Source: Prosthecobacter sp. (GTDB taxonomy: Bacteria > Verrucomicrobiota > Verrucomicrobiia > Verrucomicrobiales > Verrucomicrobiaceae). From it: a DNA stretch of 64,000 bases. The notes beneath the pieces were generated by a model. It did no database searches, was not told the origin of the DNA, and worked only from the letters and a program-made list of their open reading frames with translations. Location of the stretch: the NCBI RefSeq assembly GCF_014879935.1, contig NZ_JACSRD010000241.1:51646-115645 (forward strand). The letters are read 5' to 3'. This document shows positions 36,582 through 45,446 of this stretch, piece after piece. The translations under genes were made by a program, and so were the position numbers. Every line of letters begins with the position of its first letter. Within the stretch, counting starts at the first letter, position 1.

Positions 36582-37868
36582 ATGAGTCGTAACCACGCAG
36601 CCGCCATGTTCATCGGAGTGTTCGTCTGCATTCCTCTGCTGGCCCTGTATCACTTTGGCTATTTCCAAAGCACCGCCGACTGGTTCGCCGCGTTGTATGC
36701 GCGTGGATTCATCCTGCCACAGGGCGGCCTGAAGCGGCTGGTGTGGCTGCAATACGGTTACTACACACTGATGGCCTTCGCTGGCGCCTGGGTGTGCATC
36801 GAAATGCTCTCACAGTGGCGTCGTTTCGCTTTCCTGCTCGGCGGCACCTTCCTCACGGCCACGTTTGGCTGTGTCATGGCGATGAGCGGTGTTCTGTTCG
36901 AGCCCGTCTCGGGGATTCTGGCCCTGTGGTTCGCCGGCATCGCTGGCATCGCTGTCGGTGGCACCGTCGATGGCTATCGCCGTCACGTGATGCGGGAATA
37001 CTTCGTCGGCAGGCTGTCCACGCGGCTGTTTGAGGAGCTGGCGGACCAAAACAATCCCGGGAAGATGACCGAGCGCCGTGAGATCACCGTGCTGACCTGC
37101 CGCCTGCTCAATCATGTCGAGATCGCCACCAGTGTGGAGCCCAAGTACTTCGAGGAGCTGGCCACGCACTTCCAGCGCAGCGTGTCCGAGTTCCTCATCT
37201 CCCGGGGCGCTTACCTGGATGACTGCGATGCACGGCAGGTGCGGGTGTTTTTCGGCTTCCCGCTCACAGACGAGCATCATGCCCTGCACGCCGTGCAGGT
37301 GGCGGCGGTCCTCCGGGCGCATCTGGTGACCCTCGGACGGGAAATGGAGACACGATTCGGCAAGAAGGCGCAGTTTGGCGTCGCCTTCAGCAGCGGACCG
37401 GCTGTTTGCGGCCTTTTCGGCGTGAGCCACTTCGAAAGCTTCAGCGCGGTGGGGGATGTGATCGATTTCGCCACCCGCCTGTGCAATCTGAACGCCGACT
37501 ATGGCAGCACGGTGCTGGTCAGCGCCCGCACTTACGCCCTGGTGAAGGAAAATGCCGAGGTCCGGCCCATGGAGATGGTCAGCGTCGCCGGCTCCACCCA
37601 GATGAGCGAGGTGTACGAGCTCCTGGCGGAGAAAGGCACGCTGTCCGAGCAGGAAGGCCGTGCCCGGGATGCCTTCTGGCAGGGAGTCGTGCAGTACCGC
37701 AAAGGAGATCTCAAGCAGGCCCTCGAAAGCTTCAAGAGCGCCACGATCGAGGATCGCGAGGATCTGCCGCTGAAGTATTTCACGGACCGCGTGGAGGCAG
37801 CGTTGAAGGAAAAAGCCGCGCCTGAGAAGGGCACGCCAAAACACGCCCGCAAGCTTCCGGCTTCCTGA
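36582..37868 (+). CDS. Membrane protein with degenerate class III cyclase domain
   Basis: 428 residues. Four hydrophobic segments in the first ~130 residues are followed by an adenylate/guanylate cyclase homology domain (~165-350). Conserved-looking parts are FFGFPLTDEHHALHAVQ and VGDVIDFATRLCNLNADYGSTVLVS. The first metal-binding Asp (normally FADI) is replaced in VLTCRLLNH, so catalysis is doubtful. The C-terminal ~80 residues contain a TPR-like helix pair (FWQGVVQYRKGDLKQALESF). It could be a sensor, pseudo-cyclase or regulator. It sits between the ClpX-like gene and recR on the same strand. Confidence 0.85.
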   Translation: MSRNHAAAMFIGVFVCIPLLALYHFGYFQSTADWFAALYARGFILPQGGLKRLVWLQYGYYTLMAFAGAWVCIEMLSQWRRFAFLLGGTFLTATFGCVMAMSGVLFEPVSGILALWFAGIAGIAVGGTVDGYRRHVMREYFVGRLSTRLFEELADQNNPGKMTERREITVLTCRLLNHVEIATSVEPKYFEELATHFQRSVSEFLISRGAYLDDCDARQVRVFFGFPLTDEHHALHAVQVAAVLRAHLVTLGREMETRFGKKAQFGVAFSSGPAVCGLFGVSHFESFSAVGDVIDFATRLCNLNADYGSTVLVSARTYALVKENAEVRPMEMVSVAGSTQMSEVYELLAEKGTLSEQEGRARDAFWQGVVQYRKGDLKQALESFKSATIEDREDLPLKYFTDRVEAALKEKAAPEKGTPKHARKLPAS

Positions 37869-37912
37869 TTCACGCGAGGTGCCACGGCTCCTCGACACTC
37901 GTTCTTTTCATC

Positions 37913-38521
37913 GTGCGCATCGACTACCCACCCGCGATCCAGCGTCTCGTGGCCCAGCTCAAGGTCCTGCCCGGCCTGGGGCCCCGCAGCGCGGAGCGTC
38001 TCATGCTGTGGCTGCTGCAGATGCGTGACGAGCGCATCTCGTCGCTCATGGCTTCGCTGGGCGAGGCAAAGGAGCGCATCGTGTCCTGCCCCGACTGCGG
38101 CTTCTTCATCGAAAGTGACAGCGCCTGCCTGCTCTGCCACGATCCACGACGCCAGCAGAGGCTGCTCTGCGTCGTCGAGCAGGCTGCTGATGTCCTGCGT
38201 CTGGAGCGCAGCGGTGCGTTTCAAGGTTTGTATCATGTCCTTGGCGGACGTCTCTCCCCGCTCGACAACGTCACGCCGGAAGACCTGCGCATGGAGTCGC
38301 TCGTGCGCCGGGTGGGCGAATTGCAGACGGAGGAAGTCATCCTCGCCCTCGGTTCCGATGTCGAAGGCGAGGCCACGGCCAGCTACATCGCCGATCTGCT
38401 GCGTCCCGCCGGTGTCTCCGTGTCACGTCTCGCGCAGGGCATGCCCGCCGGCGGCGGGTTGGACCATGTGGATGAACTGACGCTCTATCAGGCACTGCAT
38501 GGCCGGCGGAAGCTCGGCTGA
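37913..38521 (+). CDS. recR: Recombination protein RecR
   Basis: 202 residues with a GTG start at 37913. The HhH (LPGLGPRSAERL), the four-cysteine zinc site (SCPDCGFFIESDSACLLC) and the Toprim domain (LYHVLGGRLSPLDNV, VILALGSDVEGEATA) are all present. RecR works with RecO and RecF in loading RecA at gaps. The dnaX partner often found next to recR is not in the window. Confidence 0.97.
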   Translation: MRIDYPPAIQRLVAQLKVLPGLGPRSAERLMLWLLQMRDERISSLMASLGEAKERIVSCPDCGFFIESDSACLLCHDPRRQQRLLCVVEQAADVLRLERSGAFQGLYHVLGGRLSPLDNVTPEDLRMESLVRRVGELQTEEVILALGSDVEGEATASYIADLLRPAGVSVSRLAQGMPAGGGLDHVDELTLYQALHGRRKLG

Positions 38522-38587
38522 CAAGAAACGCATGGAAGTTTCACTCGACAAACGGCTCGCGGTTCAGGAGAAAGTCGCAGCCGGAAT

Positions 38588-39304
38588 ATGAAATCATACC
38601 AAATCTCACGAGAGGGCCAGGTGTTGGGGGAATTTGTCGAAGCCCAGATCCAGGAGGGCCTGCAAACCGGCTACTTCCGCCCCTCCGACTGGTGCTGGAG
38701 CGATGGCATGGCCGAGTGGCAGGGAGTCGGTGCCGTGTTTCCCCGGCCGCCGCCCATGTCGCTGCCTTTCCAGCCATTGGCCGAGCCAGATCCAAGGCCT
38801 GTGGACACCAGCCCCGTGGATCTGAACCCCTACGCCGCACCCATGGCCAACGTGGTGCGCAGAATCGGTTCACCAGCAAAGAAACTCATCGAGCCCGCCA
38901 GCCTTGGTTCACGCTTCGTCGCGGCCTTCATCGACAGTCTTTCCTTGGTGGTCTGGACGATTCCCGTTTGGTTCGTGGGGCCGTCAGACCAGGCTGGTTC
39001 AGTCCACGTCATGCTCTTTGTCATGGCGGGTTTGTTTCTCATGATGCTGGTTCTGAATGTCATCTACCTCGTCTCCAATGGGCAGACGATTGGCAAAAAG
39101 ATGGCTGGCATCCGCATCGTCCGGATGGATGGCGGTGACGAAAAGGCCGGCTTCTTCCGCATCGTGTTTTTGCGATCCTTCGTGGCCCAGGGGCTGCTGG
39201 GAATGATTCCACTGTGGAATCTGATCGACATCCTTTTCATTTTTGGCGAGGAACGCCGCTGCCTGCATGACAAGATTGCTGACACGCAGGTGATCAATGC
39301 CTAA
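38588..39304 (+). CDS. GYF-RDD membrane protein 1
   Basis: 238 residues. The first ~50 form a GYF_2 (DUF4339-like) domain (SREGQVLGEF, DWCWSDGMAEWQ), then a Pro-rich linker with NPYAAPMANV, then an RDD domain (~100-235) with GSRFVAAFIDSL, three hydrophobic segments, GQTIGKKMAGIRIV and EERRCLHDKIADTQV. RDD proteins are small membrane proteins of unknown transport or assembly role. It is followed 24 bases later by a paralogue, indicating tandem duplication. Confidence 0.9.
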   Translation: MKSYQISREGQVLGEFVEAQIQEGLQTGYFRPSDWCWSDGMAEWQGVGAVFPRPPPMSLPFQPLAEPDPRPVDTSPVDLNPYAAPMANVVRRIGSPAKKLIEPASLGSRFVAAFIDSLSLVVWTIPVWFVGPSDQAGSVHVMLFVMAGLFLMMLVLNVIYLVSNGQTIGKKMAGIRIVRMDGGDEKAGFFRIVFLRSFVAQGLLGMIPLWNLIDILFIFGEERRCLHDKIADTQVINA

Positions 39305-39328
39305 AGTCCCTTTCTCACCTTCGCGCTC

Positions 39329-40048
39329 ATGACCCATCACATCGCACGCAACGGCCAGCAGCTCGGCGTTTATGCCGAGGAGGAGATCCAGCCCGGCCTC
39401 ATCACCGGCCGCTTTCTGCCAGATGATCTTTTCTGGACGGAGGGCATGGCTGAATGGCAGCCGCTCAGCACACGCTTCGCCGTGTCCGTTGCGACGCCTG
39501 CGTTTGCCGCCGCCGCTTCCGCTGCCCCTGCGTTCAATCCGTATGCCGCGCCGCAGGCCAATGTGGTGACTCCGGCCATGCTGCCGCAGCTGAATCTCGC
39601 CTCACGTGGCAGCCGGTTTGGTGCGGCGTTGCTGGATGGACTGGTCGGGCTGCTTGTCGTGGGTCTGCCATTGATCGCCGGCATCGCCATGGCCGACACC
39701 AAGGCGGATGATCCAGGAGATGCCTTCGCGACAGGCTCCTTTGTCTGTTTCGGCATCGCCGGCCTCGGTTTTCTGGGTCTCACGATCTACAACATCGTGC
39801 TCCTCACCACGCGTGGCCAGACGATCGCGAAGAAATGGCTCGGCATTCGCATCGTGACGCATCCGGACGCCCAAAGTCCGGGATTTGTGAAGGGTTTCCT
39901 GCTGCGCTCGTTCGTGAATGGCATCATCGGCCAGTTCGTGCCGCTCTACGGCATCGTCGATGCCTGTTTCATCTTCCGCGAGGACCAGCGCTGCCTGCAC
40001 GACCTGATCGCCGACACCACGGTGATCACCGACAACCCGAAAAACTGA
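39329..40048 (+). CDS. GYF-RDD membrane protein 2
   Basis: 239 residues with the same order as its neighbour: GYF_2 (NGQQLGVYAEEEIQPG, DLFWTEGMAEWQP), an Ala-rich linker with NPYAAPQANVV, then RDD (GSRFGAALLDGL, GQTIAKKWLGIRIV, EDQRCLHDLIADTTV). The linker motif NPYAAP is shared by both copies. Its stop meets the stop of the convergent zincin gene base to base (TGA/TCA at 40046-40051). Confidence 0.9.
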   Translation: MTHHIARNGQQLGVYAEEEIQPGLITGRFLPDDLFWTEGMAEWQPLSTRFAVSVATPAFAAAASAAPAFNPYAAPQANVVTPAMLPQLNLASRGSRFGAALLDGLVGLLVVGLPLIAGIAMADTKADDPGDAFATGSFVCFGIAGLGFLGLTIYNIVLLTTRGQTIAKKWLGIRIVTHPDAQSPGFVKGFLLRSFVNGIIGQFVPLYGIVDACFIFREDQRCLHDLIADTTVITDNPKN

Positions 40049-40420
40049 TCACGCCAGCCCCAGGGCGGCGACTTGGTCCTCGTCGAGGCCGAGATAGTGG
40101 CCGAGTTCGTGGAGAAGGGTGATCCGGACCTCCTGGCGATAGGTTCGCAGGTCCGCATCGCAATCCGCCCACAGATTGTCGAGAAACAGGCGGATGCGCG
40201 GCATCTCATCGGGCGATTCCGGCAGCGGATCACCCCGAGTGTTGCCTTCAAACAAACCGAGAAGGTCAGGATCAAGATCCGGCCCGGTGTCGAGCAGAGC
40301 GCCGATCTCAGCCATCTCGATCACACAATCCGCCGCCTCCGCCCGAATCGCGGGCGGCAGCGATTCCAGCGTGGCCTTGACGACGCTGCTCGCGATGGAT
40401 TCGAGACGTTCGAAGCGCAT
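40049..40420 (-). CDS. Small zincin-like metallopeptidase (PF06262-like)
   Basis: 123 residues with HELGHYLGLDE near the C-terminus: HExxH, then GLDE as the third-ligand region, matching the small zincin family of about 120-140 residues. It starts with RFERLESIA. It is the last gene of a compact three-gene minus-strand operon, 4 bases after the nucleotidyltransferase stop. Its substrate is unknown. Confidence 0.85.
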   Translation of the reverse strand: MRFERLESIASSVVKATLESLPPAIRAEAADCVIEMAEIGALLDTGPDLDPDLLGLFEGNTRGDPLPESPDEMPRIRLFLDNLWADCDADLRTYRQEVRITLLHELGHYLGLDEDQVAALGLA

Positions 40421-40424
40421 GCGT

Positions 40425-40979
40425 TCAGGTTGGCTGGCGGGTTACGAGGTCGAGCGAGCGGCTTACTTTTGCATGATCGTCGGCAGGGATGGGATTCGTC
40501 TCGTGAAGCTCGAGCAGTCGTTGCAGGCGGACGACTCCGGTCTCGATGATGCCGCGCACCCAGGCGATGTCCTTGGCGCGGCCTGCCCACAGCTTGTTAT
40601 AGGCGATGTCGTGCGGATCGAGGAAATGACCGCGCAAACCGGGCGCGAGCTCGATGATCGTCACGCGTTCCTGCCAGCCCGGCGGTGTGTTGCGGAGGAG
40701 GGCCGGGGTGACGTAGTCCACAAAGAAGAGATTGGCGTCCGCAAAAGGACTGTCTTCACCGAGCTCCCGCTCAATGATTTGTCCGTCGTAGTAGAGCACT
40801 GGAGTGCCGATGGGCACCACATCCACGTCCCGGCTCATGCGGAGATTCCCTGGCAGGTCGGCATGTGCCGCAGCCACGGCTCCACTGCCAATGATCCAGA
40901 TCTCATGAACGGCCACGGGAAGAAATCGCCGCAGCAGCGGGCCGAGCCGGAGAAAATCATCCAACCCAAGCTCTTTCAC
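40425..40979 (-). CDS. Nucleotidyltransferase-fold protein (DUF6036/AbiEii-like)
   Basis: 184 residues from a GTG at 40979, preceded by GGAGGAG about 5 bases upstream, which decides the start. The nucleotidyltransferase signature is GSGAVAAAHADLPGNLRMSR then DVDVVP: GS followed by DxD. A helical C-terminal half has LDPHDIAYNKLWAGRAKD, as in DUF6036/MNT-AbiEii-like proteins, some of which act in toxin-antitoxin systems. The gene overlaps the upstream 125-residue protein by 23 bases and the zincin follows within 4 bases. Confidence 0.8.
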   Translation of the reverse strand: MKELGLDDFLRLGPLLRRFLPVAVHEIWIIGSGAVAAAHADLPGNLRMSRDVDVVPIGTPVLYYDGQIIERELGEDSPFADANLFFVDYVTPALLRNTPPGWQERVTIIELAPGLRGHFLDPHDIAYNKLWAGRAKDIAWVRGIIETGVVRLQRLLELHETNPIPADDHAKVSRSLDLVTRQPT

Positions 40980-41334
40980 GAATCTCCTCCATCTGTGACG
41001 CTGTGACGAACGGTTGTCCTTTGAAGGGGGTGCCGGAACGCAGGCGCTGGCCGTCTTCACCGGGCGATTCGAGCAATGCGGCGATCTTTTCCACCGGCCA
41101 GGTTTCCAGCATGAGCAACCATTCCGCATCGTGTCCGGACATCTCTGCTTCATGCTTTCGCAGCCATGAAATGGCGAGCTGAACGTCCTCCGGGTGCTCC
41201 CGCAGCCGTCGGGCCACCAGCTTGCCCTTCTGCCAGGCGATCCAGTCGTTGACGATGTAGCCCGGCGGCAGATCAAGCCAGGGCGGGAAGGCCTGGATGA
41301 CGTGCGTGGAGAGATCGCGCTCGACGACGGACAT
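40957..41334 (-). CDS. Hypothetical protein co-encoded with the nucleotidyltransferase
   Basis: 125 residues, acidic and helical, no signal peptide. The C-terminal part (LRSGTPFKGQPFVTASQMEEIRER) carries the terminal helix. I do not recognise a named family, but a small protein ahead of a DUF6036-like nucleotidyltransferase is a common arrangement. It overlaps that gene by 23 bases and begins 39 bases after the M1 peptidase stop on the same strand. Confidence 0.7.
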   Translation of the reverse strand: MSVVERDLSTHVIQAFPPWLDLPPGYIVNDWIAWQKGKLVARRLREHPEDVQLAISWLRKHEAEMSGHDAEWLLMLETWPVEKIAALLESPGEDGQRLRSGTPFKGQPFVTASQMEEIRERAWVG

Positions 41335-41373
41335 AGTCGGAGTGTCGCGTCAGCCCCAGGCTTTTTCAACCGC

Positions 41374-43965
41374 TCACTTCTTCGCGGTCTGCGGCTTCTT
41401 TTGGAGCTCCTCGATCTTTTTCTCCTGATCCTCGCTCTTCTTTTGAAGCTGCTGCACACGGTCCCAGAGGTTTTTGAGGTCGGCGGGGCTGTCGAGGGAG
41501 GCGCGGATGGTTTGCGCGGACTTGGCGGCGGCTTCGCGGACGGGGTCGATGCGGTCGCCAGTGCTGATGGCGAGCATGAGATCGAGCAGACCCAAAGCCT
41601 TCGGATCACGCAAGGTGCCGAGCGCCTTCGCGGCGGCGACGCGCCAGTCGCGGCGCGGATCGCTGAGCTTTTCAGCGAGGAAATCGCGCACGGTATCGCG
41701 ATTCGGGTTCGTGGGACGGCGGGTGAGGAAGGCGAGCGAATCGAAGGCATCGCCGATGTCACGCCCACGCAGGTCGTGCGGCTGCTGCAGGCGGGCAAGG
41801 ATGGCCGGGACAGCGGATTCGTCGTCCTGGGCACGCAAGGCCTTCATCGCAGCCAGTTCGAGGATGCTTTGGTAGCTGGAGGCGGCGAGATGCTTCTTCA
41901 GCGCTTCGTTGATCGCCGGCTCACCCGGGCGTGCGCTCCAGGATTCGAGGATGGTGGCGAGGATGAGCGGGTTTTTCTCCGTCTGGGCCATCTTCCAGAG
42001 CGCCTCACGGCTTTCCGGCACATTCAGGCTGGCGAGCGCCTGCGCCACGGCACGACGGGCGCGTGCATGCGGTTGATTGGCATTGCCGGCGATCAAGGCG
42101 GCCCGTGCTTCGGGCGTGGCGAGCTTGGCGAGGACTTTCGCGGCTTCACTCCGCACGGCATACGAACCGTCCTCGCGCAGGATCTTGCCGAGTTTCGCGA
42201 TGTGGCGCTCGTTCAGCGTGCGCACGGCCACAAGCCGCCCGATCACGTCGGATTCGAGCTGTTTGTCTAGCATCGGCCCTGGTGGTGTGAAGCTGATCTT
42301 TGCCAGCACGGTGTAATCCGGGTCGATGCGCACGAGTTCGGGCTGTGCCGGCAGGGCGAAGTGAAAATCCTCGCTCTCCTGGCTCACATCCATCGTGAAC
42401 CGCAGCAGTTCCTTCTTTCCGGCCACCTGGAAGCCGACCGGCAGCGGCACGCGGAAGAGGCGCACCTGCTCGCTGAGCTTCTGCGTCTGGCGGACGGTGA
42501 TCTTCGCCAGTTTGGAGGCGGAATCCCATGAGTAATCGATTTTGAACTCCGGCACGCCGCCGTGGTGCAGCCATTGGTCGAAGAACTGGTCAAAGGACAG
42601 TCCGCTGACCTCTTCGACGACGTCCTGCAGATCGTCCGTGCTCACGATGCCGCTGCGGTGGCGCTCCAGGTAGGCTTTGATGCACTTGCGATACAAATCG
42701 GCTCCGAGCTGGCTGCGCAGCATGTGGAGAACCCAGGCGCCTTTCGGATAAGCACGGGAGTCGAACTGCTGCATCGGGTCGGCGTAATCACGCCAGACAA
42801 TGGGGCGACTGTCGTTCGACTGGAACACATCCTCAGCCTCACGCCAAAGTGCCAGCTTCATAGCGTCGCTGCCGCTCTTCTGCTCCTCGTAAAGGATCGT
42901 GTAATAGCTGGCGAAGCCCTCATTGAGCCATAGATGCGCCCAGTCGCGGCAGGTGACGAGATCACCGAACCACTGATGCGCCGTCTCGTGCGCGTCGAGC
43001 TCATGCAGCGTGCGAAGCTGCTCCGTGTCCGAGTTGAACAGCATGCCGGCGGCTTCAAAGGTGCAGCTCGTGTTTTCCATGCCACCGGCGATGAAGTCGA
43101 GGCAATAGACCTGCCAGTATTTGTCCCACGCGAAGGGCACGCCGATCTCCTTCTGGTAGAAGTCGATGATCTTCCGGGTGTCGGCGAAGGCGTTGGCGGC
43201 CTGTTTTTCGTGCGAGGGCGGCACCAGCATGGCCAGCGGCAGTTTACCGGCCTTGTCCTCCAGCTTGTGGAAGTAACCGGCCGCCATCGCGATGAGGTAG
43301 TTCACGTGTGGCTTGTCCTGCAGCCAGTGGAAGGCCACGAGACCGTCCTTGCCGGGCTTTTCACTCTGCAACGTGCCGTTGGAGACGACGGTCATGCCCT
43401 TCGGCACGTGGCAGATCACTTCACTGGTGAAACGTTCGTTCGGATAGTCGTAGCTGGGAAACCAGAAGCGGTGCTCCTCGGCCTCTCCCTGGCTCCAGAC
43501 CTGCGTGTCGCCCGCCTTGTAGCCCATTTCAGGCGTGCGGAAATACAGCCCGTGCTCCGGCTGCGCCGAATGCCGCACGGTCAGCGTCACCTCGCTGTCG
43601 GGAGCGACGGGTGATGCGAAGCTGACGATGAGTTTGTCGTTCGTGACCTCGTGTTCCGCCACCTTTGCCCCTTCCGCCTTCACTTCGGCGATGCTGAGAT
43701 CGATCGCGTCGAGTTCGAGCTTCGTCAGTGGCAACGCGATGGGCTTGAAACGCAGCGTGGTGGTGCCTGCGACGGTGCGTTTGGCGAAGTCAGGCGTGAC
43801 ATCGAGTTTCACGTGCAGGATGTCCACGCGGCGGTCACGCGCGTATTTGCGGCCGGCGACGAGCTTCAGCGGCTGCGGCAGCAGATGCTTGTCGCAATGG
43901 CGGCAGTCGAAGGAGTCGGCCGAGGCGAGTGAAACGACGGCGAGGAGGGCAAAGAGGGGGCGCAT
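41374..43965 (-). CDS. M1 family aminopeptidase with HEAT-like repeats
   Basis: 863 residues from ATG 43965 with a signal peptide (LFALLAVVSLASA). GGMEN (294-298) and HETAH (326-330) with Glu349 in WLNEGFASY complete the M1 zinc site. The N-terminal domain (LHVKLDVTP...) and the C-terminal HEAT-like repeats (~600-820) end in a Lys/Gln-rich coiled tail (LQKKSEDQEKKIEEL). M1 enzymes remove N-terminal residues from peptides; here probably exported. It is divergent from DUF1501, 85 bases away. Confidence 0.95.
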   Translation of the reverse strand: MRPLFALLAVVSLASADSFDCRHCDKHLLPQPLKLVAGRKYARDRRVDILHVKLDVTPDFAKRTVAGTTTLRFKPIALPLTKLELDAIDLSIAEVKAEGAKVAEHEVTNDKLIVSFASPVAPDSEVTLTVRHSAQPEHGLYFRTPEMGYKAGDTQVWSQGEAEEHRFWFPSYDYPNERFTSEVICHVPKGMTVVSNGTLQSEKPGKDGLVAFHWLQDKPHVNYLIAMAAGYFHKLEDKAGKLPLAMLVPPSHEKQAANAFADTRKIIDFYQKEIGVPFAWDKYWQVYCLDFIAGGMENTSCTFEAAGMLFNSDTEQLRTLHELDAHETAHQWFGDLVTCRDWAHLWLNEGFASYYTILYEEQKSGSDAMKLALWREAEDVFQSNDSRPIVWRDYADPMQQFDSRAYPKGAWVLHMLRSQLGADLYRKCIKAYLERHRSGIVSTDDLQDVVEEVSGLSFDQFFDQWLHHGGVPEFKIDYSWDSASKLAKITVRQTQKLSEQVRLFRVPLPVGFQVAGKKELLRFTMDVSQESEDFHFALPAQPELVRIDPDYTVLAKISFTPPGPMLDKQLESDVIGRLVAVRTLNERHIAKLGKILREDGSYAVRSEAAKVLAKLATPEARAALIAGNANQPHARARRAVAQALASLNVPESREALWKMAQTEKNPLILATILESWSARPGEPAINEALKKHLAASSYQSILELAAMKALRAQDDESAVPAILARLQQPHDLRGRDIGDAFDSLAFLTRRPTNPNRDTVRDFLAEKLSDPRRDWRVAAAKALGTLRDPKALGLLDLMLAISTGDRIDPVREAAAKSAQTIRASLDSPADLKNLWDRVQQLQKKSEDQEKKIEELQKKPQTAKK

Positions 43966-44050
43966 GACGGGCGCGAGCTTCTTGAACGCGTCCGCAAATG
44001 GCAAGCGCAAAGCGGAAGGAGCGCCGTTTCGCCGCCGTATTGGCCCGGTC

Positions 44051-45436
44051 ATGCTGACTTTTTCCGACCAGGGCCACGGCTCGTCGCACCTGCGACGGCG
44101 GGATTTCCTGCGCATCGGCGGATTGGGCCTGGGCGGCCTCGGTTTGGGCGATCTGATGGCCGCGTCGTCAAAAAAGCTGATCAAGGACAAGTCGGTCATC
44201 TTCCTGTTCATGCACGGCGGGCCGTCGCAGTTCGAGACCTTCGACCCGAAGATGGACGCGCCCTCCGAGATCCGCAGCGTGACGGGCGAGATCAAAACCA
44301 CGCTGCCTGGCATCACGTTCGGCAGCACCTTCGAGCGGCTGGCGAAGCTGGCGCACAAATTCAGCATCGTGCGTTCTTTCGTCACCGGGGATTCGGTGCA
44401 TGACATCAAGACGATCGTCGGCAAGGACACGCTGCAGGCGAATCTCGGCTCGCTCTACTCGCGCATCGCCGGACCGCTGCGGCTGGGATCTGCCATCCCG
44501 ACGAATGTGGCGCTGTTTCCGCAGTCGGTGGATGCGAAGACAGGGCCGGTGATCAAGCAGTTCGGTGATTTCACCTCCAGCGGCGAACTGGGAGCCACCT
44601 TCAAGCCGTTCGTGCCCGGCGCGGGCGGCGGGGCGCAGGCGGACATGCGGCTGAACCTGCCGATGGCCCGTCTCGATGACAGGCGCCTGCTCCTCGACTC
44701 GCTGGACCTGTGGAAACGGCAGATGGATGGCGGCATGCTCGATGGCATGGCGGAGTTTCAAACGCAGGCCTTCGACGTGCTGCGCCGGGGTGTGTCCGAC
44801 GCGTTTGATCTTTCCAAGGAAGATCCGCGCCTGATCGCACGCTATGACACCGCGCCCCTGCTGCCGAAGGACCGCATCAGCACCGAGTGGAGAAACCGCG
44901 AGCACTACGCCGACAACGCGGCCACTTTGGGCAAGCTGCTGCTCCTGGCGCGTCGTCTGTGTGAGCGCGGCTGCGGCTTTGTCACCGTCACCACGAGTTT
45001 CGTGTGGGACATGCATGCGGACAACAACAACGCGCCGGTGCGCACTGGCATGGATTACGTCGGTCGTCCGTTTGACCACGCGGTTTCGGCGCTGATCGAG
45101 GACATCGAAGCGCGTGGCCTGTCCGAGAAGATCCTGCTCGTCTGCTGTGGCGAGATGGGCCGCACGCCGAAGCTGAATGCCAAGGGTGGTCGTGATCACT
45201 GGGGAGGTCTGGCACCACTCATGGTTTATGGTGGCGGGCTGAAAATGGGGCAGGTGATCGGTCAGAGCGCCCGGAATGGCGGCGAACCGTCATCGCAGCC
45301 AGTTACGATTCCCGATTTGATCAGCACCATCATGCACACGCTGGTGAACGTGGCCGAGGCGCGTGTCACGGACGGCCTGCCGACGAACCTGCTCAATGTC
45401 CTATCCCGTGGAGAACCGATCCGCGGCCTCGTTTGA
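44051..45436 (+). CDS. DUF1501 family secreted protein 2
   Basis: 461 residues from ATG 44051. Twin-arginine signal HLRRRDFLRIGGLGLGGLGLGDL. DUF1501 hallmarks: FLFMHGGPSQFETFDPK, SFVTGDSVHD and CCGEMGRTPKLN with GRDHWG. A different subgroup from the one at 9433-10887 by its N-terminal sequence. No DUF1549/DUF1553 gene next to it. The substrate is unknown. An HMA-domain gene follows 10 bases after its stop. An in-frame extension upstream to 43535 is antisense to the M1 gene and is rejected. Confidence 0.93.
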   Translation: MLTFSDQGHGSSHLRRRDFLRIGGLGLGGLGLGDLMAASSKKLIKDKSVIFLFMHGGPSQFETFDPKMDAPSEIRSVTGEIKTTLPGITFGSTFERLAKLAHKFSIVRSFVTGDSVHDIKTIVGKDTLQANLGSLYSRIAGPLRLGSAIPTNVALFPQSVDAKTGPVIKQFGDFTSSGELGATFKPFVPGAGGGAQADMRLNLPMARLDDRRLLLDSLDLWKRQMDGGMLDGMAEFQTQAFDVLRRGVSDAFDLSKEDPRLIARYDTAPLLPKDRISTEWRNREHYADNAATLGKLLLLARRLCERGCGFVTVTTSFVWDMHADNNNAPVRTGMDYVGRPFDHAVSALIEDIEARGLSEKILLVCCGEMGRTPKLNAKGGRDHWGGLAPLMVYGGGLKMGQVIGQSARNGGEPSSQPVTIPDLISTIMHTLVNVAEARVTDGLPTNLLNVLSRGEPIRGLV

Positions 45437-45446
45437 ACCTCATTCC

